Source: Planctomycetota bacterium
GTDB taxonomy: Bacteria > Planctomycetota > Phycisphaerae > SM23-33
Direction: 5' to 3'
Assembly: GCA_009908915.1 (NCBI GenBank)
Contig: JAAAOJ010000056.1
Span: 1-47,703, forward strand
Length of the DNA: 47,703 nucleotides
Below the pieces are notes generated by a model. The model made no database searches. It saw only the letters and a program-made list of their open reading frames with translations, and was not told where the DNA came from. This document shows, one piece after another, positions 1 to 8,626 of the stretch; position 1 is the stretch's first letter, and every line of letters starts with the position of its first letter. The position numbers and the translations under genes are program-made.

Positions 1-1
1 G

Positions 2-106
2 GGCGGGCTGCTGGGTCTGCGCGTGATCGATTGCCGGGGCTACGTGCCGCAATCGGCTTTCGAGATCATGCGGAATCTCGCACTCTACGCCTCAACGGGC
101 CAGTAG
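2..106 (+). CDS. C-terminal end of an unidentified protein (partial)
   Basis: An open frame enters from the left edge and ends at TAG 104-106, giving 34 residues that read as ordinary protein, including RVIDCRGYVPQSAFEIMRN. The stop lies two bases from the stop of the convergent membrane-protein gene, so the two genes are packed tail to tail without room for a terminator. The fragment is too short to assign a family and I do not recognise it. Coding is inferred from composition and placement only. Confidence 0.45.
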   Translation, partial: GGLLGLRVIDCRGYVPQSAFEIMRNLALYASTGQ

Positions 107-108
107 CG

Positions 109-1482
109 TCAGATCCTTTTGCGCCGGTACCGCCCAATCGGCGTCAGCGTCAACAGGGCCGCGATGAACATCAACCCGTAGGTGGCGAGGTACAGCAGCG
201 TCGGCTGGGCCAGGACAGCCTTGCTGATCGGCTTGAGCTGGGAGAGCAGCTGGATGTCGTAAGCCTGCAGTTGGACGACCACTCCGAAGCTGGCCGCACC
301 GGCGACGATGCCGGCGACGATGGCGATGAAGGGGCGCTTCAGCCGCGTCAGGAATACGCCCATGGCGGCCGCGCCGGCGCCGGCACAGCCGAACAGCGGC
401 AACCAGTAGTGGATGCGCGTGACGAACTGGCTGACCATCGGGGCGGGTTCGGCGTGCTGAGGCCTGGGCTCCTCGGCGGCGGTGCGACGCTGCAGGTCCA
501 GCAGTTTCGCCCGTGCCTCGATGAAGCCGAAACTCAGCGGGTACTCTTCGACGACGCGCGCGGTGGCGGTCTGCGCGGCGGCGAGGTCGCCGGTCTGTTC
601 CTTGGCGGCGGCCTGTTCGATCAGCCCCTGAACGCGGTACTCGTAATAGGCGCCCCAGATGGCCAGCAGCAGGTATACGGCCGCCAGGGCGATGCGGATA
701 TAGGGCACGTGCGTCTTCGGGCCGGGCAGGTCCATTCGCCCTTCGTACAGTGCCTGCATGGCCCGTGGCGGCAACGGCGAGCCGGTCTGGGGAAGATCGG
801 CGATCTTCTGTTTGCGTTCGTCTTCTTCGGCCCGGACGACGGCTTCCTGACGACAGCTCATGGTATACTGCCACGTCGCCGACAACACCGCGACGGCAAA
901 CCAGCAGACGACCGCTAGGTGATACTTCGCGAACAGGCTCGCTATCCGGCCGTGGGCGTCGTTGGCGGCCAGAAGATCTTCGGTCACTTCCACGCCGAGG
1001 ACGAGCATCACGCCCCAGACGATCTGGCCCGCCCCGGCGACCGAGGTCAGCACGACGGTCAGCGCACGGACGTGCCGCAACGCCAGCACGCCGAACAGCA
1101 GACCCATCGCAAACATCAGTAGCCACAAGACCCACGTGCCGGCCAGCCCCGTCGCCAGCATCATGCCCACGCCGCACGCCGCGCCCAGCAGGAACACCCA
1201 GATGTACATGAAAAAGTAGCTCAGGATCGCCCCGGCCACCCCGCCGGCCACCGCCCCCCCGGCGGCACCGTAGGAGCCACCGAAGGTCTGGCCGACCATG
1301 CCCAGCGTCGCCGCCCCGAACAGAAAGCCGTACACCGCCAGCATCACACGGAACAGGCGGAAGCCCCACAGGCAGAGAATCGCGCCCCAGGCGATGAGCA
1401 ACGTCGCCGCCGCGTAGACAGCCCCGTAGGGAACGTCCACTTGTGGAAACTGCGTCCATGTCTGGGCCAGCATCGAAAGCAT
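109..1482 (-). CDS. Polytopic membrane protein with DUF4203/TMEM198-like N-terminal half
   Basis: Encodes 457 residues. The start at 1482 is chosen because a GAGAGGT Shine-Dalgarno lies seven bases upstream; the frame is open further but without such a site. The N-terminal half is a run of Gly/Ala-rich membrane helices (for example AAATLLIAWGAILCLWGFRL and the following glycine-rich helices), the arrangement seen in DUF4203/TMEM198-type proteins. A central helix (IALAAVYLLLAIWGAYY) is followed by a short Ala-rich, TPR-like helical segment, and the C-terminus has about three more helices. No catalytic motif is visible. It would sit in the inner membrane. Function is unknown; the family suggestion rests on topology by eye. 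Confidence 0.75.
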   Translation of the reverse strand: MLSMLAQTWTQFPQVDVPYGAVYAAATLLIAWGAILCLWGFRLFRVMLAVYGFLFGAATLGMVGQTFGGSYGAAGGAVAGGVAGAILSYFFMYIWVFLLGAACGVGMMLATGLAGTWVLWLLMFAMGLLFGVLALRHVRALTVVLTSVAGAGQIVWGVMLVLGVEVTEDLLAANDAHGRIASLFAKYHLAVVCWFAVAVLSATWQYTMSCRQEAVVRAEEDERKQKIADLPQTGSPLPPRAMQALYEGRMDLPGPKTHVPYIRIALAAVYLLLAIWGAYYEYRVQGLIEQAAAKEQTGDLAAAQTATARVVEEYPLSFGFIEARAKLLDLQRRTAAEEPRPQHAEPAPMVSQFVTRIHYWLPLFGCAGAGAAAMGVFLTRLKRPFIAIVAGIVAGAASFGVVVQLQAYDIQLLSQLKPISKAVLAQPTLLYLATYGLMFIAALLTLTPIGRYRRKRI

Positions 1483-1644
1483 GCCACACACCTCTCTGTT
1501 TTTGCTGGTATCGGCCTGGCAGACATATTTCATAACCGAATGTGCCAGAGCGACCGCTTACACAGCATAGCCGCCCAGACCCTGGCAGACAACAACCCGT
1601 CCGCTCCGAGAAAGCGCTTGGCGAAGGGCCGTGTTGCGGCGAAG

Positions 1645-2964
1645 ATGACTTGTGACATGACACCGTTCGACCCCAGGTTGCCGATGGAATATGTCGAGGC
1701 CGTCGAGCCGGCCCCGCTTGGAGAGGCCGAGCAACGCACGCTCGACCGCGTGAACCAGAAGATCGCCGCCGCGCCCGGTATCGAGGAAACCATCGATTTC
1801 CTCTTTGAGCAGACGCGCACGATCTGCCCCTGCGACCGCATCAGCGTCGCCTTCGTCACCGACGACGCCCGCCGCGTCACCAGCTACTACACCCGCGCCG
1901 ACTACGAGCCCGTTGTCCTCGACCGCGGCTACAGCGAGGACCTCCGCGGCAGCAGCCTCGAACGCATCATCAACACCGGCCAGCCGCGCATCATCAACGA
2001 TCTCGCCGCTTACGGCCGTGAACACCCGACCAGTCGCTCGACACACCTGCTGCTCAAGGAAGGCGTTCGCAGCAGCCTCACCTGTCCTCTCAGCGTCGAC
2101 GAACGCAACATTGGCCTGCTCTTTCGCAGCTCGCAGACGCCCAACGCCTACGACCCGCGGAACATCCTCATGCACCAGGCCATCTCCGAACGCCTCAGCC
2201 AGACCATCGAGAAGGCCTGGCGCATCGAGCAGCTCGAACAGGCCAATACCGCCTACATGGAGTTGCTGAGCTTCGTCACGCACGAACTCAAGAGCCCCGT
2301 CGCCTCGATGGTGATGACGGCTGAAACGCTCCTCGACGGCGCCTACGGCGAACTGCAGCCCGATCAGGCCCGGCGCATCGAACGCATGGTCTTCAAGGGC
2401 CAGTACCTGCTGACGCTGATCCGCGACTACCTGAACCTCGCCCGCCTGGAGACGGGCAAGCTCGAATGCACGCCGCAGATGGAGGTCGATTTCGTCGAGC
2501 GTGTCGTCGAGCCCGCCATCGACATGGTCGAGCCGTGGCTGGAGGGCAAGGAGATGACGCTCGATCGGCAGTTCAGCGGCCAGGGCACGATCGACTGCGA
2601 CCCGGACCTCATGATCATCGCTATGACGAACCTGCTCGGCAATGCCGCCAAGTACGGCCGTAAGGGCGGGACGATTCGCCTGACGGTTCACCGTGGCCGG
2701 GCCCGGCTGGACGTGAGCGTCTGGAACGAGGGGGCCGGCTTCAAGGACGAGGACCGCCAGAAACTCTTCCGCAAGTTCAGCCGCCTCGACGACCCCGCCC
2801 ACCGCAAGGCCAAGGGCACCGGCGTCGGCCTCTACACCGTCTGGCGAATCGTCAACCAGCACGGCGGCCGCATCGAAGCGCACAGCCGCTACGGCCAGTG
2901 GGCCGAGTTCGCCTTCTGGATCCCCCAGCCCCTCCAGTGCTATCTCCAGCCACCGCCGGAGTGA
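1645..2964 (+). CDS. GAF-domain sensor histidine kinase
   Basis: A cytoplasmic histidine kinase of 439 residues from the ATG at 1645; ATG 1684 is an alternative start. Residues about 25-190 form a GAF-type sensor (TICPCDRISVAFVTDD onward). The HisKA helix has FVTHELKSPVASM with the phospho-acceptor His near residue 213. The ATPase domain shows the N-box NLLGNAAKYG (Asn near 333), a G1 box in the variant form NEGAGF where DxGxGI is usual, and G2 box GTGVGLYTVWRIV. No membrane helix is visible, so it probably senses a cytoplasmic ligand or redox state through GAF. No response regulator is adjacent, so it is an orphan here. It diverges from the membrane-protein gene upstream. Confidence 0.9.
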   Translation: MTCDMTPFDPRLPMEYVEAVEPAPLGEAEQRTLDRVNQKIAAAPGIEETIDFLFEQTRTICPCDRISVAFVTDDARRVTSYYTRADYEPVVLDRGYSEDLRGSSLERIINTGQPRIINDLAAYGREHPTSRSTHLLLKEGVRSSLTCPLSVDERNIGLLFRSSQTPNAYDPRNILMHQAISERLSQTIEKAWRIEQLEQANTAYMELLSFVTHELKSPVASMVMTAETLLDGAYGELQPDQARRIERMVFKGQYLLTLIRDYLNLARLETGKLECTPQMEVDFVERVVEPAIDMVEPWLEGKEMTLDRQFSGQGTIDCDPDLMIIAMTNLLGNAAKYGRKGGTIRLTVHRGRARLDVSVWNEGAGFKDEDRQKLFRKFSRLDDPAHRKAKGTGVGLYTVWRIVNQHGGRIEAHSRYGQWAEFAFWIPQPLQCYLQPPPE

Positions 2965-3150
2965 ACGCATGAACGGCCCAACCGACCGACAGGCGACATA
3001 AGATGAAGTACGGCGAGCAACCTACCGTCCGACCGGCAGGCTTGCTTGTGTGGCTTGGCTGCAAGAGGCCACAGAAGAATCCCACAAACGTAGCCTGACC
3101 ATGGCCGGGATCGGCGCGGGTGACGCCATGGGCATCTCGCAAGCGAGACG

Positions 3151-3258
3151 ACAACGGGACGATCAGCCAGGCGAATTGGTCAGTTCATCGAGTTTTCGCG
3201 ACGACGCACAGGCAAAGGGCCTGGCCGAAGCAGCGATAGCTTTCCAAACGGGCTGCTA
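3151..3258 (+). repeat. Dispersed intergenic repeat, copy A
   Basis: One of three long copies of a non-coding repeat in this window. The head block CAGGCGAATTGGT is at 3168-3180. The tail block runs from GGCAAAGGGCC (3211) to TTCCAAACGGGCTGCTAG (ending 3258). The same head and tail, separated by a variable spacer, recur at 23306-23418 and 39339-39500. This copy sits between the histidine kinase stop and the convergent phoH stop. The open frame crossing it (3050-3259) is not conserved in the other copies, so I treat it as non-coding. Confidence 0.6.
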
Positions 3259-3261
3259 GTA

Positions 3262-4200
3262 CTAGCCGCCCTGCGAGTCGTGTGCATAGGCGTCGACGAT
3301 GTTCTGCACGAGGCGATGGCGGACGATGTCGGCCTTGTCCAGTTTCACGAACGCCAGGCCCTTGACGCCGGAGAGCCGTCGCCTCGCGTCGGCGAGCCCG
3401 CTGATCTGCCCGTCTAGGTCGGTCTGGCTGGCGTCGCCGGTGACGATCATCTTGCTGCCGTGGCCCATGCGGGTCAGGAACATGAGCATCTGGCCGGACG
3501 TGGTGTTCTGGGCCTCGTCGAGGATGACCACGCTGTCGTTGAGCGTTCGCCCCCGCATGAACGCCAGCGGAATGACTTCGATGAGATCGTTGACCATGAA
3601 GCGGCGGATCTGGTCGTACTCCATCATGTCGTGGAGGGCGTCGAAAAGCGGCCGGAGGTACGGGTTGACCTTGGCCTGCATATCGCCGGGCAGGAAGCCG
3701 AGCTTCTCGCCGGCTTCGACGGCCGGGCGGACCAGGATCAGCCGCTTGGCCTGGTGGTTCTTGAGCATGTGGACGGCCGTCGCGACGGCGAGGTACGTCT
3801 TGCCCGTCCCGGCCGGGCCGGTGCAGAAGACCAGGTCGTGCTCGCGGACGGCCTGAAGGTAGCGGCTCTGGCCGGGCGTCTTGGGTTTGACGAGTTGCCC
3901 GGCGACGTAAACGTCCAGGGCGTCGGGGGCTTCGGAGGCCTCGGCGTTGGCGGCCCGGGCGATAGCGTTGGCGACGGCTTCGGTGTTGATGGTGTCGTTG
4001 CGTCGCAGGGCGCGCTGCAGTTGCTCGATGACGGCGGCGGCCTTGGAGACCTTCCCCGCAGCGCCGGCGAGCTTGATCTGCCCGCCCCGGGCGAAGACCT
4101 GGATGCCGAAGCTCTCGCGGATCATCCGCAGGTGCGTGTCGGTCGGCCCGAACAACGTCGCCGCCCGCGAGGGTTGCTCCAATGTGATGCTCAGTTCCAT
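3262..4200 (-). CDS. phoH: PhoH-like ATPase (YbeZ family)
   Basis: A P-loop ATPase of 312 residues, the usual length for YbeZ-type PhoH. An N-terminal KH-like segment (about 1-75) precedes the ATPase domain with Walker A GPAGTGKT at 128-135 and Walker B VVILDEAQ at about 224-231, followed by the sensor-like TGDASQTDL motif. Members of this family act with the YbeY endoribonuclease in rRNA maturation and RNA turnover; no ybeY is adjacent here. No Shine-Dalgarno precedes the ATG. Despite the name, no Pho-box-like repeat is visible upstream, so a link to the phosphate locus 13 kb away should not be assumed. Confidence 0.95.
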   Translation of the reverse strand: MELSITLEQPSRAATLFGPTDTHLRMIRESFGIQVFARGGQIKLAGAAGKVSKAAAVIEQLQRALRRNDTINTEAVANAIARAANAEASEAPDALDVYVAGQLVKPKTPGQSRYLQAVREHDLVFCTGPAGTGKTYLAVATAVHMLKNHQAKRLILVRPAVEAGEKLGFLPGDMQAKVNPYLRPLFDALHDMMEYDQIRRFMVNDLIEVIPLAFMRGRTLNDSVVILDEAQNTTSGQMLMFLTRMGHGSKMIVTGDASQTDLDGQISGLADARRRLSGVKGLAFVKLDKADIVRHRLVQNIVDAYAHDSQGG

Positions 4201-4250
4201 CGCGCGATCAGGATATCAGATACCCGCCCCCAGTCGAACAAGAAAGCGCA

Positions 4251-4278
4251 TTGACGCCACGGGCGTTTGTGGTACAGT
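4251..4278 (+). promoter_or_regulatory. Candidate sigma-70-type promoter for typA
   Basis: TTGACG at 4251-4256 and TACAGT at 4273-4278 are separated by 16 bp and point towards typA, which would give a leader of roughly 255 bases. Predicted from sequence only. Confidence 0.45.
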
Positions 4279-4542
4279 GCTTCGCTCATGCATACACGCA
4301 CGGGCAATTCGCACGCAGATTTCACCGGCCGCAACAGCCGCCGGTTGCGGGCCGTCCGCGCCGCATTCTGGCCCGACGAACAGGCCCTGTCTCTTCAGTA
4401 GACGTTTTTGTTCCCCGAACGCTCTCGGCGCGACAAACCGAACGCCTGCTCCCCCAGCCAATGTCCAGTGCCCAATGTCCTTCGGTCGGCGAGCACCCAA
4501 GCCGCGAGATTTTCCCTAGGCAGCAACCATAGAAAGATCACC
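4279..4542 (+). other. Long untranslated leader of typA
   Basis: About 260 bases between the candidate promoter and the typA ATG contain no convincing gene on either strand. A short imperfect direct repeat (CCAATGTCC at about 4459 and 4473) is present. I recognise no riboswitch or protein-binding leader. Confidence 0.35.
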
Positions 4543-6390
4543 ATGCAACGTGACAACATCCGCAACGTCGCCATTATCGCCCACGTCGACCACGGCAAGA
4601 CGACCATCGTCGACCAGCTCCTCCGCCAGTCCGGGCAGTTTCGCGACGGCGAGCTGGCCGGCGAGTGCATCCTCGACAGCAATCCGCTGGAGCGGGAGCG
4701 CGGCATTACCATCCTCGCCAAGAACTGCGCCATCAACTACACCTGCCGCAACGGCGAGAGCTATCACATCAACATCGTCGACACGCCCGGCCACGCCGAT
4801 TTCTCCGGCGAGGTCGAACGCGTGCTGAAGATGGCCGACGGCGTGCTGCTGCTGGTGGACGCCGCCGAGGGCGTCATGCCGCAGACGCGCTACGTGCTCA
4901 GCAAGGCCCTGGAGGTCGGGCTGCGGCCGATCGTGGTGATCAACAAGATGGACCGCCCGGACGAGCGGGCAGCCAAGGTTCACGAGGAGGTCTTCGATCT
5001 GCTGGTGGAACTCGGCGCCGACGACCACGCGCTGGACTTCCCCACGCTGTACGCCAGCGGCAAGGACGGCTGGGCCGTGTGTGAGGTGGATCACGCCTTT
5101 CCGGGCGCCGGCCAGGACATCCACGAGCTGTTCGACGCGATTATCGAGCACGTGCCCGTCCCGGACCTCGACGGCGAGGCCCCGCTGCAGGCGCTGATCA
5201 CCACGCTGGACTACAGCGAATACGTCGGGCGGATCGGCATCGGGCGCGTCTTCGCTGGCCGTCTGCGGCCCGGGCCGGTGGCGATCATCGCGCGCGACGG
5301 CGAGACCAGCCGGCAGACAATCGCCGAACTGATGGTCTTCGATGGGCTCGGCCGACGCAAGGTGGATAGCGTCTCCGTCGGCGATCTCTGCGCCATCGTC
5401 GGTCTGGACACCGTTGACATCGGCGAGACCATCGCCGACATCGATAACCCCGTCGCACTGCCGAGCGTGGCCGTCGACGAGCCGACGCTGCACATGACCT
5501 TCCGCATCAACGACGGGCCCTTCTCCGGACGGGACGGCACGTTCGTGACCAACCGCCAGCTGCGCGACCGCCTTAACCGCGAGCTTCAGAGCAACGTGGC
5601 CCTCGATGTCGACGACCGCGGTGACGAGTTCGTGGTCTCCGGCCGCGGGCTGCTGCACCTGGGCATCCTGCTGGAGAACATGCGGCGCGAGGGATACGAG
5701 TTGTGCGTCGGCAAGCCGGAGGTGATCTACCATCGCGACGAGGACGGCAAGCGGACCGAGCCGATCGAGAACCTCATCATCGACATTCCCACCGACTGCG
5801 TGGGCTCGGCGATGAGCCTGCTGGGCGACCGCAAGGCCGACATGCAGCACATGGACACGCGCGGACGTCGCACGGTGCTGGAGTTCCTGATTCCGGCCCG
5901 CGGGCTCATCGGCCTGCGCAGTCGACTGCTGACGGCCACCGCCGGCGAGGCGATCATGCACCATCGCTTCGACCACTACGGCGCGGAGCGAGGCCCGATC
6001 GGCGGGCGGCTCAACGGCGCGATGATCGCCACCGAGACCGGGCAGGTCACCGCCTACGCCCTGGAGCAGTTGGCCGACCGCGGAGTAATGTTCGTCACGC
6101 CGGGCGATGCGGTCTACGAAGGCCAGGTCGTCGGCGAGCACTGCAAGGACAGCGACATCCCCGTCAACGTCGTCAAGGGCAAGAAGCTCACGAACATCCG
6201 CAGCAGTACCAAGGAAGCGACCGTCACGCTCAAGGCGCCGCGACAGCTGACGCTCGAGGGCGCCCTGGAATACATCGAACCGGACGAACTGGTCGAACTG
6301 ACGCCCTCGGCCGTCCGGATCCGCAAGCGCCACCTGAAGGAAGCCGATCGAAAACGCGCCAGCCGCAAGCCGGCGACCGTCGAGGCCTGA
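4543..6390 (+). CDS. typA: Ribosome-binding translational GTPase TypA/BipA
   Basis: Encodes 615 residues, typical for the family. The start at 4543 is chosen because [20 protein letters not shown] is the conserved family N-terminus; the upstream in-frame extension is not protein-like. G1 (HVDHGKTT), G3 (DTPGHADF) and G4 (NKMD) are intact. Then come EF-Tu domain II, the EF-G-like domains and the characteristic C-terminal domain ending in basic residues. TypA is an EF-G-like GTPase that binds 70S ribosomes and supports 50S assembly and stress or cold adaptation. It is the first gene after a long leader and is followed by a 60-bp repeat and a separate promoter, so it is probably monocistronic. 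Confidence 0.97.
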   Translation: MQRDNIRNVAIIAHVDHGKTTIVDQLLRQSGQFRDGELAGECILDSNPLERERGITILAKNCAINYTCRNGESYHINIVDTPGHADFSGEVERVLKMADGVLLLVDAAEGVMPQTRYVLSKALEVGLRPIVVINKMDRPDERAAKVHEEVFDLLVELGADDHALDFPTLYASGKDGWAVCEVDHAFPGAGQDIHELFDAIIEHVPVPDLDGEAPLQALITTLDYSEYVGRIGIGRVFAGRLRPGPVAIIARDGETSRQTIAELMVFDGLGRRKVDSVSVGDLCAIVGLDTVDIGETIADIDNPVALPSVAVDEPTLHMTFRINDGPFSGRDGTFVTNRQLRDRLNRELQSNVALDVDDRGDEFVVSGRGLLHLGILLENMRREGYELCVGKPEVIYHRDEDGKRTEPIENLIIDIPTDCVGSAMSLLGDRKADMQHMDTRGRRTVLEFLIPARGLIGLRSRLLTATAGEAIMHHRFDHYGAERGPIGGRLNGAMIATETGQVTAYALEQLADRGVMFVTPGDAVYEGQVVGEHCKDSDIPVNVVKGKKLTNIRSSTKEATVTLKAPRQLTLEGALEYIEPDELVELTPSAVRIRKRHLKEADRKRASRKPATVEA

Positions 6391-6392
6391 GG

Positions 6393-6478
6393 GAATTCCC
6401 CCGTGCGGGCGGGATCGTTTCGGCAATGTCGTGGCACGCTACGCCTATGATCCAATTCCTCCGTGCGGGCGGGGATCG
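6393..6478 (+). repeat. Two-copy direct repeat downstream of typA
   Basis: AATTCCCCCGTGCGGGCGGG begins at 6394 and a near-identical AATTCCTCCGTGCGGGCGGG at 6454, exactly 60 bp apart, each followed by a related ATCG(T/C)TT. The second copy abuts the -35 element of the next promoter. Each copy contains a small CCCG/CGGG inverted repeat, so it may act as a transcription end or a binding site. The role is unknown. Confidence 0.5.
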
Positions 6479-6479
6479 C

Positions 6480-6509
6480 TTGACGCGGGTTGCCCGGACG
6501 TTCTAGACT
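6480..6509 (+). promoter_or_regulatory. Candidate promoter of the DUF502-hpf-ptsN-HPr set
   Basis: TTGACG at 6480-6485 and TAGACT at 6504-6509 with an 18-bp spacer lie about 40 bp before the GTG of the DUF502 gene. Predicted only. Confidence 0.5.
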
Positions 6510-6547
6510 TCGTGTGTCTCGCACGATGCGGTGACCTGGAGTAGCCA

Positions 6548-7327
6548 GTGGCCGAGAACAATGCGACATTCTGGCAGGACTTCCGCATGTTCTTCGTGCG
6601 TGGATTGGCCGCCGTCCTACCGGCGATCCTGACCATTGCCATTCTGGTGTGGCTGTTCTCGCTGCTGCAGGCCTATGTAGGCGTTCCCGTCAAGACAGCG
6701 CTGGTATGGATCGTCGCGCAGGTGCAGGCCTGGCAGGACGGCTTGGCCGGGGCCGACGCCCTGGCGGAACTGCGACGTCAAGTCGAGGCGGCGTACGGCC
6801 GATACTTCTACTGGCTCGGCTTTGTGCTGGGCATCATTGGTGTGTACCTGTTCGGGCGTTTCGTGACGAGTTTTTTCGGACGGGGCATCTGGCGGGTGAT
6901 CGAGCGGACGATTTCCGGCGTGCCGGTCGTCAAGCAGGTCTATCCGTCGGTCAAGCAGGTCACGGATTTTCTTCTAGCCGAGCGTAAGAAGGAGTTCAGC
7001 CGCGTGGTAGCGGTCGAGTATCCTCGCAAAGGCATCTGGTCCATCGGGTTGGTAACGTCCTCGGGCATGCGAACGGTCGACGAGGCCATCGAGGGCGAAC
7101 TGCTGACGATCTTCGTTCCCTCCAGCCCGACCCCCGTGACCGGTTATACTATAACAGTGAGACGCGATGAGGTTATTGATCTGCCGATCAGCATCGATGA
7201 GGCGCTTCGCTTCACAGTCAGCGGAGGGGTCATCCAGCCGCTTTCGCAACGGGTGGGCGATTACGAACTCAAGCCGCCCGGCACGGAGAACCTCACCCTG
7301 CCCGAAGACAAGGAGATCAGCGAGTGA
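6548..7327 (+). CDS. DUF502 family membrane protein
   Basis: Encodes 259 residues from a GTG with CTGGAG upstream. Two membrane-spanning segments are seen, near residues 18-42 (GLAAVLPAILTIAILVWLFSLLQ) and about 92-115 (YWLGFVLGIIGVYLFGRFVTSFFG). They are followed by the family-typical soluble region with VKQVYPSVKQVTDFL, FSRVVAVEYPRKGIWSIGLVT and VFVPSSPTPVTGY-like stretches. DUF502 proteins are widespread inner-membrane proteins of unknown function. The stop overlaps the GTG start of hpf (GTGA), indicating translational coupling. Confidence 0.92.
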   Translation: MAENNATFWQDFRMFFVRGLAAVLPAILTIAILVWLFSLLQAYVGVPVKTALVWIVAQVQAWQDGLAGADALAELRRQVEAAYGRYFYWLGFVLGIIGVYLFGRFVTSFFGRGIWRVIERTISGVPVVKQVYPSVKQVTDFLLAERKKEFSRVVAVEYPRKGIWSIGLVTSSGMRTVDEAIEGELLTIFVPSSPTPVTGYTITVRRDEVIDLPISIDEALRFTVSGGVIQPLSQRVGDYELKPPGTENLTLPEDKEISE

Positions 7328-7656
7328 ACGTTACAGTCAACGCGCGACACATGGACATCACCGACGCCATCCGCGAGTACGTGGAAAAGAAAGTCGCCAA
7401 GCTCCCGAAGTATTACGACAACATTGACTCCATCCAGGTCGTGCTCGACATGGAGGGCGGCCAGCCCGCCGTTGAGATCGTCGCACACGCCCGCCGGCGG
7501 CAGGTGTTCGTCGCCCACCATCGGGTGGACAACAGCAACGGCCGGGACGGCGATATGTACAACGCCGTCGACGGATGCGTGGAGAAGGCGGCCGAGCAGA
7601 TCCGGCGCCACAAGGACAAGGTCCGCGACCGCCACGTCGACAAGCCTGACAGTTGA
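7324..7656 (+). CDS. hpf: Ribosome hibernation promoting factor, short form
   Basis: Encodes 110 residues beginning MNVTVNARHMDITDAIREYVEKKV, the standard N-terminus of the HPF/RaiA fold. The C-terminal dimerisation domain of long HPF is absent, so this is a short form like E. coli HPF or YfiA. It binds the 30S subunit and helps inactivate ribosomes during slow growth. The GTG start overlaps the DUF502 stop by four bases. Downstream are ptsN and an HPr gene, the same neighbours as in the proteobacterial rpoN-hpf-ptsN-npr cluster, but rpoN is not here. Confidence 0.93.
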   Translation: MNVTVNARHMDITDAIREYVEKKVAKLPKYYDNIDSIQVVLDMEGGQPAVEIVAHARRRQVFVAHHRVDNSNGRDGDMYNAVDGCVEKAAEQIRRHKDKVRDRHVDKPDS

Positions 7657-7840
7657 CCGTCTGGCCGCCGGACGGCCCGCAAGGCGTTGTCCCCTGTGTT
7701 GTTGTCCATGGCCGCGCTGGCATCGGCAAGGGTCATGCTGTACACTAGGCGGTCTCTGTTCGTGGCGGGGCGAGGATCGCTATTGCCGCAGACAGACAGG
7801 CGACGCAGCTGAAGTTTGAGTTTTCCAGCAGGAGCCGGTG

Positions 7841-8311
7841 ATGAAACTCTCGGACATTGTGGTGAATGACGCGTCGATTGCCAAACTCGATGCAACGACG
7901 CGAGACGAAGCAATCGAGGAACTGGTTACGGCACTGGCCGAAGCCGGCGCCATCCCCAAGAAGTGCGTTGCCGAGGTCACCAAGGCCGTCATCAAACGCG
8001 AAGAAGGCGCCACGACGGGTATCGGCAAGGGCATCGCCCTGCCCCACGTCAAACTGGCGTCCATCAAGAAACCCATCGCCGCGATTGGCCTGGCGCCCGA
8101 GGGGCTGGCGTTCAACAGTCTCGATGCCAAACCCGTCTACTCCGTGATTCTCCTGCTCAGCAGTTCCGAGCAGCCCGAAGAACACCTTCAGGCCATGGAG
8201 GCGATCTTCCGCCACGTGCAGCGCGATATCTTCCGCAAATTTCTCCGACAGGCGGAAACCGAAGAAGCCATTGCCGACCTCGTTGCCGAAGCTGACGACC
8301 TGGGCTCCTAG
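7841..8311 (+). CDS. ptsN: PTS EIIA-type protein (PtsN-like)
   Basis: Encodes 156 residues from ATG 7841 (GTG at 7838 is an alternative), preceded by AGGAG. This is the fructose/mannitol/nitrogen EIIA fold. The phospho-accepting His is at about residue 69 in GIGKGIALPHVK, with the conserved EEGATTGIG just before it. No EIIB or EIIC domain is fused or nearby, so it is probably a regulatory EIIA(Ntr)-like protein rather than a transporter part. It lies about 185 bases after hpf, with a TACACT -10-like hexamer in the gap at 7740, so it may have its own promoter. The HPr gene follows after 30 bases. Confidence 0.9.
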   Translation: MKLSDIVVNDASIAKLDATTRDEAIEELVTALAEAGAIPKKCVAEVTKAVIKREEGATTGIGKGIALPHVKLASIKKPIAAIGLAPEGLAFNSLDAKPVYSVILLLSSSEQPEEHLQAMEAIFRHVQRDIFRKFLRQAETEEAIADLVAEADDLGS

Positions 8312-8341
8312 CTCGTCGCCGGCCCGGCCAGGACCTTACCC

Positions 8342-8626
8342 GTGTCTATCGTGGAACGCGACGCTGAAATTGTGAACAAGTTCGGGCTGCACGCGCGACC
8401 GGCCATGCAGTTCGTCAACGAAGCCAACCGGTTCGCCTCACGCATCGAGGTGAGCAAAGGGGAACTCACCGTCGACGCCAAGAGCATCATGTCCGTGATG
8501 CGACTGGCCGCCACCAAGGGAACGATCCTCACAATCACCGCCGACGGCGACGACGCCTCCGACGCCGTCGACGCCCTCGCCCAACTCATCCAGGACGGCT
8601 TCGGCGAAATGGGCGAGGAATCGTAG
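8342..8626 (+). CDS. HPr-family phosphocarrier protein
   Basis: Encodes 94 residues from a GTG with CCAGGA upstream. The active-site motif GLHARPA puts the phospho-His at residue 17, and the regulatory-serine region KSIMSVM puts Ser at 48, so both sites of a regulated HPr are present. It is expected to pass phosphate from EI to the EIIA encoded just upstream. No EI or HPr kinase gene lies in the window, so whether it behaves as HPr or NPr is open. The 3' half is overlapped on the opposite strand by the tail of a hypothetical open frame. Confidence 0.93.
   Translation: MSIVERDAEIVNKFGLHARPAMQFVNEANRFASRIEVSKGELTVDAKSIMSVMRLAATKGTILTITADGDDASDAVDALAQLIQDGFGEMGEES

Noticed and set aside
3050..3259. 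69-residue open frame across repeat A
   Set aside because: The frame is not kept in copies B and C of the same repeat, and it has no ribosome-binding site or recognisable protein character.
3262..4200. phoH as a member of the phosphate regulon
   Set aside because: No 11-bp repeat is visible upstream; the name alone is no evidence for phosphate control.
4216..4500. 94-residue leftward frame in the typA leader
   Set aside because: No ribosome-binding site and no recognisable motif; it overlaps the candidate typA promoter.
4516..6426. 636-residue open frame opposite typA
   Set aside because: It is a shadow: Val/Asp/Gln/Leu-rich composition is typical of the antisense of a high-GC gene, and TypA on the other strand is unambiguous.
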